Shown here one piece after another: positions 1 through 17,179 of a stretch of DNA of 64,000 nt. The position numbers were made by a program, and so were the translations under genes. Numbering within the stretch: the stretch's first letter is position 1; every line of letters begins with the position of its first letter. The DNA comes from Actinostola sp. cb2023 (lineage: Eukaryota; Cnidaria; Anthozoa; Actiniaria; Actinostolidae), in NCBI GenBank assembly GCA_033675265.1, contig JAUJYZ010000219.1, positions 279,083 through 343,082 on the forward strand. Reading direction: 5' to 3'. The notes below the pieces were generated by a model. The model was not told the DNA's origin. It worked only from the letters and a program-made list of their open reading frames with translations, and searched no databases.

Positions 1-105
1 TTATTATTATTCTGATAAGGAAACTATTATGATGAGTATTATTATTATTATTATTATTATTGTAATAAATAAAAGGCTTTAGAGGTTTGAAAAATGTTCA
101 AAACG

Positions 106-773
<668 letters not shown>

Positions 774-3074
774 AATGTCAATGGAAACTAGCGAGTACAC
801 TAGTATGGGCTGCGTTGGTGTATAATGATAAATGTCAATGGAAACTAGCGAGTACACTAGTATGGGCTGCGTTGGTGTATAATGATAAATGTCAATGGAA
901 ACTAGTGAGTACACTATAGTATGGGCTGCGTTGGTGTATAATGATAAATGTCAATGGAAACTAGTGAGTACACTAGTATGGGCTGCGTCGGTGTATAATG
1001 ATAAATGTCAATGGAAACTAGCGAGTACACTAGTATGGGCTGCGTTGGTGTATAATGATAAATGTCAATGGAAACTAGTGAGTACACTATAGTATGGGCT
1101 GCGTCGGTGTATAATGATAAATGTCAATGGAAACTAGTGAGTATATGGGCTGCGTTGGTGTATAATGATAAATGTCAATGGAAACTAGTGAGTACACTAT
1201 AGTATGGGCTGCGTCGGTGTATAATGATAAATGTCAATGGAAACTAGTGAGTACACTATAGTATGGGCTGCGTTGGTGTATAATGATAAATGTCAATGGA
1301 AACTAGTGAGTACACTATAGTATGGGCTGCGTCGGTGTATAATGATAAATGTCAATGGAAACTAGCGAGTACACTAGTATGGGCTGCGTCGGTGTATAAT
1401 GATAAATTCAATGGAAACTAGCGAGTACACTAGTATGGGCTGCGTCGGTGTATAATGATAAATGTCAATGGAAACTAGCGAGTACACTAGTATGGGCTGC
1501 GTTGGTGTATAATGATAAATGTCAATGGAAACTAGTGAGTACACTATAGTATGGGCTGCGTCGGTGTATAATGATAAATTCAATGGAAACTAGCGAGTAC
1601 ACTAGTATGGGCTGCGTCGGTGTATAATGATAAATGTCAATGGAAACTAGCGAGTACACTAGTATGGGCTGCGTCGGTGTATAATGATAAATTCAATGGA
1701 AACTAGCGAGTACACTAGTATGGGCTGCGTCGGTGTATAATGATAAATGTCAATGGAAACTAGCGAGTACACTAGTATGGGCTGCGTTGGTGTATAATGA
1801 TAAATGTCAATGGAAACTAGTGAGTACACTATAGTATGGGCTGCGTCGGTGTATAATGATAAATGTCAATGGAAACTAGCGAGTACACTAGTATGGGCTG
1901 CGTCGGTGTATAATGATAAATTCAATGGAAACTAGCGAGTACACTAGTATGGGCTGCGTCGGTGTATAATGATAAATGTCAATGGAAACTAGCGAGTACA
2001 CTAGTATGGGCTGCGTTGGTGTATAATGATAAATGTCAATGGAAACTAGTGAGTACACTATAGTATGGGCTGCGTCGGTGTATAATGATAAATTCAATGG
2101 AAACTAGCGAGTACACTAGTATGGGCTGCGTCGGTGTATAATGATAAATGTCAATGGAAACTAGCGAGTACACTAGTATGGGCTGCGTCGGTGTATAATG
2201 ATAAATTCAATGGAAACTAGCGAGTACACTAGTATGGGCTGCGTCGGTGTATAATGATAAATGTCAATGGAAACTAGCGAGTACACTAGTATGGGCTGCG
2301 TTGGTGTATAATGATAAATGTCAATGGAAACTAGTGAGTACACTATAGTATGGGCTGCGTCGGTGTATAATGATAAATGTCAATGGAAACTAGCGAGTAC
2401 ACTAGTATGGGCTGCGTCGGTGTATAATGATAAATTCAATGGAAACTAGCGAGTACACTAGTATGGGCTGCGTCGGTGTATAATGATAAATGTCAATGGA
2501 AACTAGCGAGTACACTGTCTAGTATGGGCTGCGTCGGTGTATAATGATAAATGTCAATGGAAACTAGTGAGTACACTATAGTATGGGCTGCGTTGGTGTA
2601 TAATGATAAATGTCAATGGAAACTAGCGAGTACACTAGTATGGGCTGCGTCGGTGTATAATGATAAATGTCAATGGAAACTAGCGAGTACACTGTCTAGT
2701 ATGGGCTGCGTCGGTGTATAATGATAAATGTCAATGGAAACTAGTGAGTATATGGGCTGCGTTGGTGTATAATGATAAATGTCAATGGAAACTAGTGAGT
2801 ACACTATAGTATGGGCTGCGTTGGTGTATAATGATAAATGTCAATGGAAACTAGCGAGTACACTAGTATGGGCTGCGTTGGTGTATAATGATAAATGTCA
2901 ATGGAAACTAGCGAGTACACTAGTATGGGCTGCATTGGTGTATAATGATAAATTCAATGGAAACTAGCGAGTACACTAGAGTATGGGCTGCGTTGGTGTA
3001 TAATGATAAATGTCAATGGAAACTAGCGAGTACACTATAGTATGGGCTGCGTCGGTGTATAATGATAAATTCAA
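774..3074. repeat. 57-bp satellite array with higher-order repeat
   Basis: About 40 tandem units of roughly 57 bp. Each contains GGAAACTAG, AGTACACTA, TATGGGCTGCGT and GGTGTATAATGATAAAT. Variants (GTC or no GTC before AATGG; CTAG or CTATAG; TTGG or TCGG) recur in order, and the segments at 1374-1583 and 1888-2097 translate identically, giving a higher-order period of about 514 bp (nine units). Because 57 is divisible by three, long repetitive frames appear, but they break often and show no sign of being a gene. Confidence 0.95.
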
Positions 3075-3202
3075 AGGTTAAACGGGAAATCTATAACACC
3101 GTGAAAAAGAGTACTTAACTTTACTGACGTTTCGAGTCCAACAAGTTGGTCCAGAAAGAGCTGACTGTATAGCTCTACTTCTTTTACTTTATTATTTTAT
3201 TA

Positions 3203-3355
3203 CAGTGGAACCTCTATTAAGCGGTCACCCTCAATTCAGCGGCCACTTTTCAAGGTCCCGATTTTTTTGTCAGTCAAGCTATGTATAAATTATACCTCTA
3301 TATAACGGCCACTTTGCAAAGTCCCAAGGGTGGCCGTTATATCGAGGTTCCACTG
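3203..3355. mobile_element. MITE with TA target duplication (CAGTGGAACCTC ends)
   Basis: Terminal inverted repeats begin CAGTGGAACCTCTAT and end in the complement, GAGGTTCCACTG, with TA on both sides (3201-3202 and 3356-3357). This is the layout of Tc1/mariner/pogo-type non-autonomous elements. It lies 8 bp beyond the stop codon of the receptor gene, so it probably forms part of that gene's 3' UTR. Confidence 0.85.
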
Positions 3356-3363
3356 TAGTTTTA

Positions 3364-9071
<5,708 letters not shown>

Positions 9072-9261
9072 AGTTACTGTAGATGGATGGGATTTCGAGG
9101 TCAGTTGGTGCGTAACAAGTGCTGGAAGTATACGGTCGATATATATAGTGTTAAACCTAAGAGTAGCTGGACATAATGCATTTGCGATTTCCTCTGTAGT
9201 AATATTTACATCCTACGCAATACGAACACTTGTATTCAAATAAAAGTGACATCTAAGTGTC

Positions 9262-9463
9262 TTTAGTAGAATTACACAGGTGATTATAGAAAATCAAGCG
9301 CGCTGATTGGTCGAGAACTTCGGACTATTTCTCGATAGTTACCTACAGCATTTTGACAAAATGGCTGCCAGCTTTTGAAATATGAAATAAAAAAATATTT
9401 TCTTTAAAATGCTTATTTATTTTTTATTTTTTTCAAGTAATCACCTGTGTAATTCTACTAAAA
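9262..9463. mobile_element. Foldback MITE upstream of the receptor
   Basis: Terminal inverted repeat TTTAGTAGAATTACACAGG with its complement at the right end. A smaller inverted repeat (AACAATTAGT and ACTAATTGTT) follows at about 9463-9538. It lies just upstream of the receptor start, where a promoter would be expected, but I see no clear core promoter. Confidence 0.75.
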
Positions 9464-9539
9464 CAATTAGTCACCTCAGGCTCAGTGAATAGCAGTGATA
9501 ATACCGATATTCACCTCGCCTTTGGTAACTAATTGTTAA

Positions 9540-10074
9540 ATATTCATTGGTTCATCACAAAGGAGCACGTCTCGTACATTGCAGCTGATCAAATACGTCG
9601 TTTATTTTCAATAATTTGAAGCAGATCTTCCAAGGAATAATCTAGTTAGAGATTTACTGTCAATTGGCACCTTACAATATATAACCAGCAAAATACTTAC
9701 AATATACAATGTATTCAGTTTCATTCATTCCAAGCATTTTCAGCAGCAAAGTATTAAACTAAAACAATACTGAACGTTAACGAAAATTCAAACCACTTTA
9801 TTAGAAAACTGCATTTCAAGTCTTGAACTACCGATAAAAACTAACAAATGCGCAAAGTTTTGATCCAATAACCTGCTCAGTTTGTTAACGTTCGACTGTT
9901 CGAAAAGGAATTGACAGTATTTGGAAAATGTAGTATTCGGCCGCCATCTTGGAGTTCCACTAGCTAGCAGATTTATTTACCTCTTATATAATAAAACATA
10001 TTTACATTTTAGTTTTAATGAACTTGATGTATGCTGACACGTAACCATTCTTGCTCTCCTAGGACCCACCCTAC
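9540..10074. other. 3' flank of copy A, shared with copy B
   Basis: No gene. The stretch is closely matched by 26985-27260 downstream of copy B (shared GCAAAGTTTTGATCCAATAA and CGGCCGCCATCTTGGAGTT), so the duplicated block includes this flank. Around 9700 it holds the uninterrupted version of the site where copy B carries a TA-element at 26697. Confidence 0.7.
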
Positions 10075-10082
10075 GCGTTGAC

Positions 10083-10475
10083 ATCTGGGGGGGGGGGGTA
10101 CTCCCTTTGTCCAAGTGGTAGGGATGATCGGCGGTCCTATTAGGGTTGAAAATATTTCCTGTGTGCATGTGGACCTTTTAAGGGTTCCGACTCAAAGGTC
10201 AGTTACGTAACATCACTCCGTACCTTTTAGGGTCGATTGTTATTTATTTTCTTTATTGAACAAACATGAAAGAACAGAAGAAAGATGTTGTCCAGTCACT
10301 AATTAAACGATATCAACACAATCACCGTTTCCCCATATATGGTCGTACCTTTTAGGGATCGAAATGAACATGGCTTCAACAGCTCTTTTCATTTATGCGT
10401 ACCTTTTAGGGGTCGCTTTCAAAACCGACCGACCCGATCACCCCTACCACTTGGACAAAGGGAGTAGCCCCCCGG
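10083..10475. mobile_element. 393-bp MITE with 8-bp target duplication in the 3' end of copy A
   Basis: Terminal inverted repeats contain TACTCCCTTTGTCCAAGTGG and, at the right, CCACTTGGACAAAGGGAGTA. The 8-bp direct repeat GCGTTGAC flanks it (10075-10082 and 10476-10483). Copies B and C carry a single uninterrupted GCGTTGACCTGCC at this point, and D has a slightly changed empty site, which proves the insertion. The interior repeats ACCTTTTAGGG. It starts 16 bp beyond the copy A stop codon. Confidence 0.92.
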
Positions 10476-10498
10476 GCGTTGACCTGCCGGTCTTGATA

Positions 10499-12073
10499 CT
10501 AGTCCTTGCCAACTTGTGTAGAGTTCCTCACTCTTCCTCCAGTGTACTGTCTGTGCGCATGTGCAACTTTGCGATTGAGTTCGCTTCTCAGTTTTGTAAT
10601 CATAGACTTGGCCTCAACGTAGTGTACTTGGTCCTTCTTGCAGCACGTTGAAGTGCACATTGAGGGACATACTGGAGCATTGATGCACACTGAGGGACAT
10701 GCTTTGGAAAGGAAATCAAAAGTTTGGTTAGTTTAAGAATTTTGACAACATCCTTTCCTTTACGTCCATTCAGGTAACAGGTAACATTTGATTCATAAAT
10801 ACCAGTCCATCACTCTCAAGCAATCAAGTATTCTACCATGCTTCTATATAAATAGCCTTACCAGTTGGGGATGGTGTGGGTCGGGAGGGTGCTGCTGGTG
10901 GATGGTAATGATAATGATAATGAACAGGCGTCAGTTGTTTCTCTGTCTCTTCATTTTCTTTCGGTATTTCTTGAGGTTCTTGAAATACAAACCCGAAAGC
11001 AGTTATTATTCCTAGTTCACACAGACGAAATATTGCAAAAGTGAAAACTGACCTACCAGGTTTTGACGTCACTATGACATCAAGGTAGTCACTGTCGTCA
11101 TCACAGTTTGTTTTGGGTGCCACTGATATTTCTCTGCCTCCAGATAAAAGTACAGTGTTTCTGTCATGCGGATCCTTCGCTCTGATTATTGTAAGACGAT
11201 GTAATTCTGGTGTCTTGACAATGGTTTTAAACTTAAAGTTGCCTCGATTTATGAGGAACGGTTCGTCGTTGATATCGGTTAGAATTTCAACTGGAATTGC
11301 TGCTTTGTTGATGAAATTTATCGCTACACATAATTCTATTGGAAGAAAAAGAACTCGGTTATCACCACAACCACCATCGCACCAGCACCAGCACCAGCAC
11401 CAGCACCATCACCAGCACCAGCACCAGCACCAGCACCAGCACCAGCACCAGCACCAGCACCAGCACCAGCACACCAGCACCAGCACCAGCACCAGCACCA
11501 GCACCAGCACCAGCACCAGCACCAGCACCAGCACCAGCACCAGCATTTATAACTATATCAATATATAATTCTATATTCAAAATATATCAATATAGTGGGC
11601 CTGCATTTCAGAACATTACATTGAGTGAAGTGTCTTACCTTCTCTCTTGACGGCTTTAGTTGGTGGTACTTTCCAATATGTATTGTCTTCATCAGGGAAC
11701 TTCTGAGCATTTAAGGAAGGTTTCGGCATTCCTAAAACATTCTTGCAGTTTTGTTGTGGTTTTTGAACTATTGGTAGCGGTTCAAAATAGAATGAGCAGT
11801 CTGACATATATGTGTTATCATTCTTGGTATAGGCTAATTTCAGCTCATGAGATCCGTGTTCACCTTTGGGTCCCTGACAAACGTACCAGTAGTGATGTTG
11901 TACCGACATGACTTGCAGTGCATCAGTAAAGAGTGTTGTACGATAAAGTGTAAATGTCGTTACTTTCCCTGAAGATATAGAGTACATTACTGATGAGATG
12001 TTGATGATGATGACAATGGCGATGATAGGAAAAACACTTCATCGCTTTCATTATCATCATCATCATTTTCAAC

Positions 12074-12124
<51 letters not shown>

Positions 12125-15100
12125 GTAAACATTGAATAATGATGAAAAACAAGATAACAATGATGACCATCATCACGACACAAAGGTGATGATAATGATG
12201 AAATGGGCTGCATACGTCGAGAGTTAAGGACCGTATCACATTCTCATAATTTGAGAGAGGGTTCATTTTTCAATATGTTCAACATGTATGTCTCTCTTTG
12301 TCGTGTTGTTGTTCACAAGCGAGTTATTTCGAAGTTCAATTATCAATAGAGTCGTTTCAGTTGAGTGGGAACCCTGTGGTACCGTGACACTCAAATGGCT
12401 TCCTTTCTGAGCCAATCAAAAAGCGTGCAGATGCATCTCATCCAATAGAGTCGTTTCATTTGAGTGGGAAATCTACGGTACCGTGACACTCAAATGGCTT
12501 CCTTTCTGAACCAATCAAAAAGCGTACAGTTGCATCTTATCCAATCAAACTCTTTCAATACGGTACGGCTCGTTAATTACCGTACATTCCCCACTCATAC
12601 GAAAACGACTCTAATTGCTATGATAGCTATTGGATATGATAATAATCATTCCCCTTTCAGAATCTCGTCAAACCATTCTAGATAGGTAGACAGCAATAGC
12701 GAATTAACTTTATAATTCAATATATATCTTACTAAAGAGTGTTGTCGGTTCCTCCTTCATCAGTTGAAGCTTGTAGTTCTTGGACCCGATGTAATATCCA
12801 GGAATGCAAACCGACTCAAACGCAATTGGTGTTTTCTTGTCATTATATGACCGAATGAATCCCTTACGAACTCGAAACACGTGACAAAAACTGGAAAACA
12901 TTATTTGACTCTCAATAGATTGTAAGCACTGATTCATTGTGTTGTTAGCTTGTCTGGCCGGTAGAGTCTGGGAAATAATCTTGTAGTAGGCCCCTAAAAC
13001 AACTAAAATAAGAAAAAGTGACATGGATATAAACGGAACACTAAGACACACTGGACAAACTTCATTCATATGTTCTTTTGCACACACAGAATCCTTTGCG
13101 ACAGATATTTAAACACTATAAATAATCAAATTATCGTTGATTGCAAAGTCGGTTACCTTGGTCAGCAAATCCTACGCTATTGACGGATTTCCTTGCTGTG
13201 TCATTGGGGTCTTCGCCAGGTTTTGGTCCAATCACATAATACGTGAAATGCAACGACGCCTTGTTACTTTGATACTTAGGATTCAAGAAGCCTGCCGGAG
13301 TAATTCTATCATCAGGATCTACTGGTAGGAATGGCGTTATAACTGTTTCTGCTTGTATTCGACTGGATTGGAAGGCTTGTGATTGTTTTCCTAGTGATGA
13401 TACGTTTAGGGAATTTAGAGTTGATCCAGCTCCAGTACCACTCATGCTTGTGGATGCTCCCCCTTGACCTCCTTCAGACCCACTCACGCTTGTGGATGCT
13501 CCCCCTTGAGCCCCTACCACTCCACCCACTGGTATAGCTCCTCCTCCTTGCGTTCCTACTGCTCCACCCAATGGTAAAGCTCCTCCTCCTTGCGTTCCTA
13601 CTGCTCCACCCAATGGTAAAGCTCCTCCTCCTTGCGTTCCTACTGCGCCGCCACCCATTTGTGCAGTTCCTCCTCGGCCACCAATATTTCCAGTTCCTCC
13701 TCCTTGGCTTCCTACTACCCCAGTCGAACCTGCAGCTGCTCCAGAAGGATCCACTGCTCCAGAAGGATCCACAGCTGCAGAAAGATCCACAGCTCCAGAA
13801 GGATCCACAGCTGCAGAAGGATCTACTTGTCCTGCATGTCCTCCTCTGTTCCCTATCGTTGACGATGGATCTCCAGTACTTACGGCAGTTTTTCCTCCTT
13901 TGTTTGTGTAGACATTAACCACTTGGCCACGACGATTTGCATATGCTCTTAAAGCTAGTGCAATACCCTTAGTAACAATCTCCTTTGCTATTTTGGCACC
14001 AGCCTCAGCACCACCTTTTGATCCACGTTCTCGTCCTGCTGCATCACCAGCTTTTGCTCCTGCTTTTGCTCCACTTATTTCTGCTGCAGAGATACCTGAT
14101 TGATAGCCTGCATGGGCTCCTGCTTTGGCGGCTACTTTCAACAGATAATAATGTGATGTGAAATTTGTAGAATAGTCTGGAAAGAACAGGAAATTAATGA
14201 TGTTGATAATGCACTCTTTTGCTCGCCCCCTTTCTGCCTTTCTGGCTTTCCCCCTCTCTCCCTTCCCCGTTTCTCCCTTCCCCCATTCGTCCCCTCCCCC
14301 TTCCCCGTTTCTCCCTTCCCCCATTCCTCCCCTCCCCCTTCCCCCTAGCTTCCGCCATTTCCCCCCTCCTTCTCCTTCTCCTTCTCCTTCTCCTTCTCCT
14401 TCTCCTTCTCCTTCTCCTTCTCCTTCTCCTTCTCCTTCTCCTTCTCCTTCTCCTTCTCCTTCTCCTTCTCCTTCTCCTTCTCCTTCTCCTTCTCCTTCTC
14501 CTTCTCCTTCTCCTTCTCCTTCTCCTTCTCCTTCTCCTTCTCCTTCTCCTTCTCCTTCTCCTTCTCCTTCTCCTTCTCCTTCTCCTTCTCCTTCTCCTTC
14601 TCCTTCTCCTTCTCCTTCTCCTTCTCCTTCTCCTTGTATGTGTAACATACCATTTCCTCCAGAGACAGCTGTCCATAGGAAGTCTGACGTTATTGGAGCG
14701 TACATTTTACCATCCGGTGTTTTAACAGAAACATCCAGGTTGTCTTCGTTAAAATACTCTTTCATCAATGCCTCCATGTAATAATACTGTCCTTTTTTCA
14801 ATAAAACTGGGAAAGAGCGTTGCTCGGAGTATCTGTCGGTTGAAATGCAAAACAAATGTTGTCAGGTAATTGCTATACAATGGAAAGTTACTACCAGCAT
14901 CCCCAGATTTATGAATGCTGTCTGAATCGACGAAATTTAGTTTGTTCTCTTACTTGTCATAGCTTAGTGGATCAACGAAACGAACTCCTGTAACACTTGC
15001 TATAAGACTTTTGTGTTCATTATGTTCATCTCGACTCAAGTACAGTCTCCCCTCGTTGTTAGTCGCTAGTAAAGTTCATGGAATAGTGAATGGAAAGAGG

Positions 15101-16677
15101 TGAAACACGAGAAGAGAAACATGGGATGGGATACAATGGGAGAGGATGAGTGAAATGAAGTCGGCTGAGCAACAATGTCAGCGGTCTTACCCAAGTAAAA
15201 CACGTGATATCCATTTGTCTTTGGTACAAAATACGTTCTTATTCGCGTGCCAAAGTTATCTCCCCAGCTGGAAGGCTGAACAAAGTTGGACGAGTAACCC
15301 CTCCAGGTAGGTAAGTATGGATATCTACTATCATCAAGCATTCGTTCTATTTGGTAAGTGTCAATTCCTTCCCATTTCTCGATGAAGACTCCATGACGAC
15401 GAACTATGCCTGTGGAATACAAACGTAGCGATGTCAGTATTTTGTATCGGATTTATTTAAGATAATAATATTACATAATATTGGTAGAAAACACGCAATA
15501 ACACCTCAGCCAACATGGAGCCAATTGGTCAATAATAACTAAGTTTTATTTTTTTTTATTTATATTTTTTAAATATATATACAGTGATTTGCAAAAATTC
15601 TGTAAAAATCAATATCGCTCGATATATCAATATATCGGGTGCATTGTGGGTAATTTTCATCATAAAATGGCTGAATAAGCCCTCTAAAGTTAATTTGTTT
15701 CAATTGTTTTTTCACATACATACTACAAAGGTTACTTGGGTTTAGATTCAGGCTTTATAATAGCTAAAAACAAAGAATTAGGATTATGCAAATTACTATA
15801 TATCGATATATCGATATATTAAATTTTACATAATTTTTGCAAATCGCTGTACACCTAATTGCAAAAACATTGTCATATAAAAAAGAAAATTACCAAATAG
15901 GAATTAATTAAAAGACAAAAGCAGAAGTTCAGCTTGAGTGCTCTGCTTTTGTCTTAAAATTAATTCCTATTTTGTAATTTTCTTTTTTGTATGACAGCGT
16001 TCTTACAATTAGGTGTATATATAAATATATAACTAAGTTATATAGCTTCCATTTCTTCCTTAATTATCGTTTTACTGTGCCATTTAGCAGGCTATCGATC
16101 TCAAGTACAATCGTAGATAACCACGCTGTTTGAATGAGAATGGGGCGGATTAAATTAGTCCTCATCAAGAGAAAAACGTGTTGTCATGATGCATCAATCG
16201 ATATCAACTTTCACTAGTCCCTTTCGGTGGCTGTGAATATTCAAAATATCTCAACCTCCAAAGTCACAGATCATGCTATATAGCTTTTAATGAAATAATG
16301 TCAAACAACTTCGGGCTCTTTCTCAGTATATCACTATCCTGAAAAACCTTTGTTATTCAAATCAAGAACTCTTTGTAGAACGAGGCATACAACAATATGA
16401 ACTATTGTTATTCAACTTTTCAGGAATCAGTCAGGACGGTGATATACTGAGAAAGCCCCCAACTTCGAAATGAATGAAACAGTTACTCGCCTTGTAGTGA
16501 CTGAAAACTAACATGAAATGCAAACTGTCAGGGCACTGATTGTATGGAATTGTTATGTTCGTGTTGCCTAGGCTTCTTACCTGATGCAAACGGCTTTGGT
16601 CCTCCACCAACAATGTCTCCAACCAAAAACACAAGATATCCCAACATCCACAAACGAAAGGCATTTTTCAATTTCAT
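10499..16677 (-). CDS. Copy A: secreted PA14 / minicollagen-like cysteine domain protein, ten exons, intact
   Basis: Predicted 950-residue secreted protein. Exons (minus strand): 16581-16677, 15191-15409, 14954-15065, 14651-14832, 13157-14176, 12733-12993, 11639-11968, 11057-11335, 10862-11011, 10499-10701. All have GT-AG borders; introns are phase 1 except the third (phase 2). Signal peptide about 1-24. PA14-like domain about 38-200 (GIDTYQIERML, WGDNFGTRIRTYFVPKTNGY, GRLYLSRDE, LLKKGQYYYMEAL). Exon 5 (204-544) is Ala/Gly-rich with AGAKAGAKAG, VDPSGA and GTQGGGALPLGGAV repeats. Exons 6-8 are unrecognised. Exon 9 ends in a HYHYHYHPPAAPS linker, and exon 10 holds cysteines 885, 889, 895, 899, 903 and 904, followed by a basic tail. 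The PA14 fold is known in extracellular proteins and the cysteine module in nematocyst wall proteins, so a capsule or extracellular structural role is inferred. No frameshift or stop found. Confidence 0.82.
11380..11545. repeat. (CACCAG)n array in intron 7 of copy A
   Basis: Hexamer microsatellite within intron 7 (11336-11638). Because it lies just beyond the exon 8 acceptor, frames run from exon 8 into it, but the conserved acceptor CTTCCAATAG at the exon 8 edge places the array in the intron. Copies B, C and D carry the same motif in the same intron. Confidence 0.92.
12070..12123. repeat. (AAT)n run in intron 6 of copy A
   Basis: Short trinucleotide run, unique to copy A among the four intron 6 sequences, next to ATG/ATC-rich low-complexity sequence. 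Confidence 0.9.
12348..12615. repeat. Foldback element with internal repeats in intron 6 of copy A
   Basis: Left end is AGAGTCGTTTCAGTTGAG, right end CTCATACGAAAACGACTCT. Between them is a unit of about 100 bp (GGTACCGTGACACTCAAATG ... CTGAACCAATCAAAAAGCGT), present about twice here and more often in copies B and C. Confidence 0.8.
14366..14634. repeat. (CTTCTC)n array filling intron 4 of copy A
   Basis: About 44 hexamer units, GA-rich on the coding strand, between the exon 4 donor GTATGT (14645-14650) and the exon 5 acceptor CTTTCCAG (14177-14184). The intron is 474 bp, divisible by three, and stop-free in the coding frame, where it reads Gly-Glu. Conserved splice sites in all copies argue that it is normally removed. 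Confidence 0.92.
15582..15849. mobile_element. TA-flanked MITE in intron 1 of copy A
   Basis: Ends CAGTGATTTGCAAAAATTCT and its inverted counterpart ATTTTTGCAAATCGCTG, with TA on either side. Copy D has the uninterrupted sequence at about 55390-55400. The interior carries ATATCGATATATCG palindromes. The ends resemble those of the larger element at 58581-59744. Confidence 0.88.
15852..16015. mobile_element. TA-flanked hairpin MITE in intron 1 of copy A
   Basis: Almost entirely two inverted arms (starts CACCTAATTGCAAAAACATT, ends ACAATTAGGTG), flanked by TA. It shares its left TA with the neighbouring element at 15582-15849. An orthologous insertion is at 55398-55561 in copy D; copies B and C lack it. 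Confidence 0.88.
16303..16470. mobile_element. Foldback insertion shared by copies A and D
   Basis: Arms read CTCTTTCTCAGTATATCAC and the complement GTGATATACTGAGAAAG. The same element is at 55837-55988 in copy D, while intron 1 of copies B and C has only the flanking sequence around ACTTCGAAATGAA. Confidence 0.75.
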
Positions 16678-17150
16678 GTTTTAAATCTGTTCTTGAACCC
16701 TTTTACAACAAACAATATATTATACTTATTACTAGTCGTTTCTAATAGAAAGTGAAGTGCACAATAAATGTTTGTTTTAACAAAGTGTAGCCTAAATTAG
16801 GATGCGCTAAATTAGGATGTTGTTTTAGAAACGTGATTTTTCACACTTTCTTAATCCATTGTCTAGAGAGATGTCGATATGATTATCTTATGCTACCGGC
16901 TTTGAGATCTGTCAATATAGCCTTGATAACTGAACAACCACCTGCACTAAGGGAACACTCAGACACACAACCAGTATCTTGAATACCGTTATCTAGTATT
17001 TTATTAATTGCTTAAGTTTTGCGTAATTTCGCACTGATCGCTAACGATTAACCCCAACGAAAACATCTCCTGTAACGGACATAGTCTATCGAAGGTATTA
17101 TTCTAGGGATCAACTTTAGGATACCACGCCAAGCTCTTGTATCGCCCGGG
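16678..17150. promoter_or_regulatory. Conserved 5' flank of copy A
   Basis: Similar sequence lies upstream of copies B (34993-35280), C (43868-44280) and D (56196-56770), including ATCTGTTCTTGAACC next to the start codon, the block CTTATGCTACCGG and CATCTCCTGTAACGGACATA. Repeated conservation in the expected promoter region suggests, but does not prove, a regulatory role; duplication alone would also explain it. Confidence 0.45.
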
Positions 17151-17179
17151 GTGGGGGGTACTTGGTTAAAAAATAGTTA

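Noticed and set aside
12994..13087. Possible transmembrane segment (FISMSLFLILVVLG) at the start of exon 6
   Set aside because: The phase-1 join from exon 5 fits the acceptor at 12994-12995 exactly, which places this hydrophobic stretch in the intron in all four copies.
14194..14781. Long Arg-, Glu/Gly-, Lys/Glu-, Leu- and Pro/Ser-repeat frames over the CTTCTC array
   Set aside because: They are translations of a hexamer microsatellite in every frame. Conserved donor and acceptor sites place the array in intron 4.
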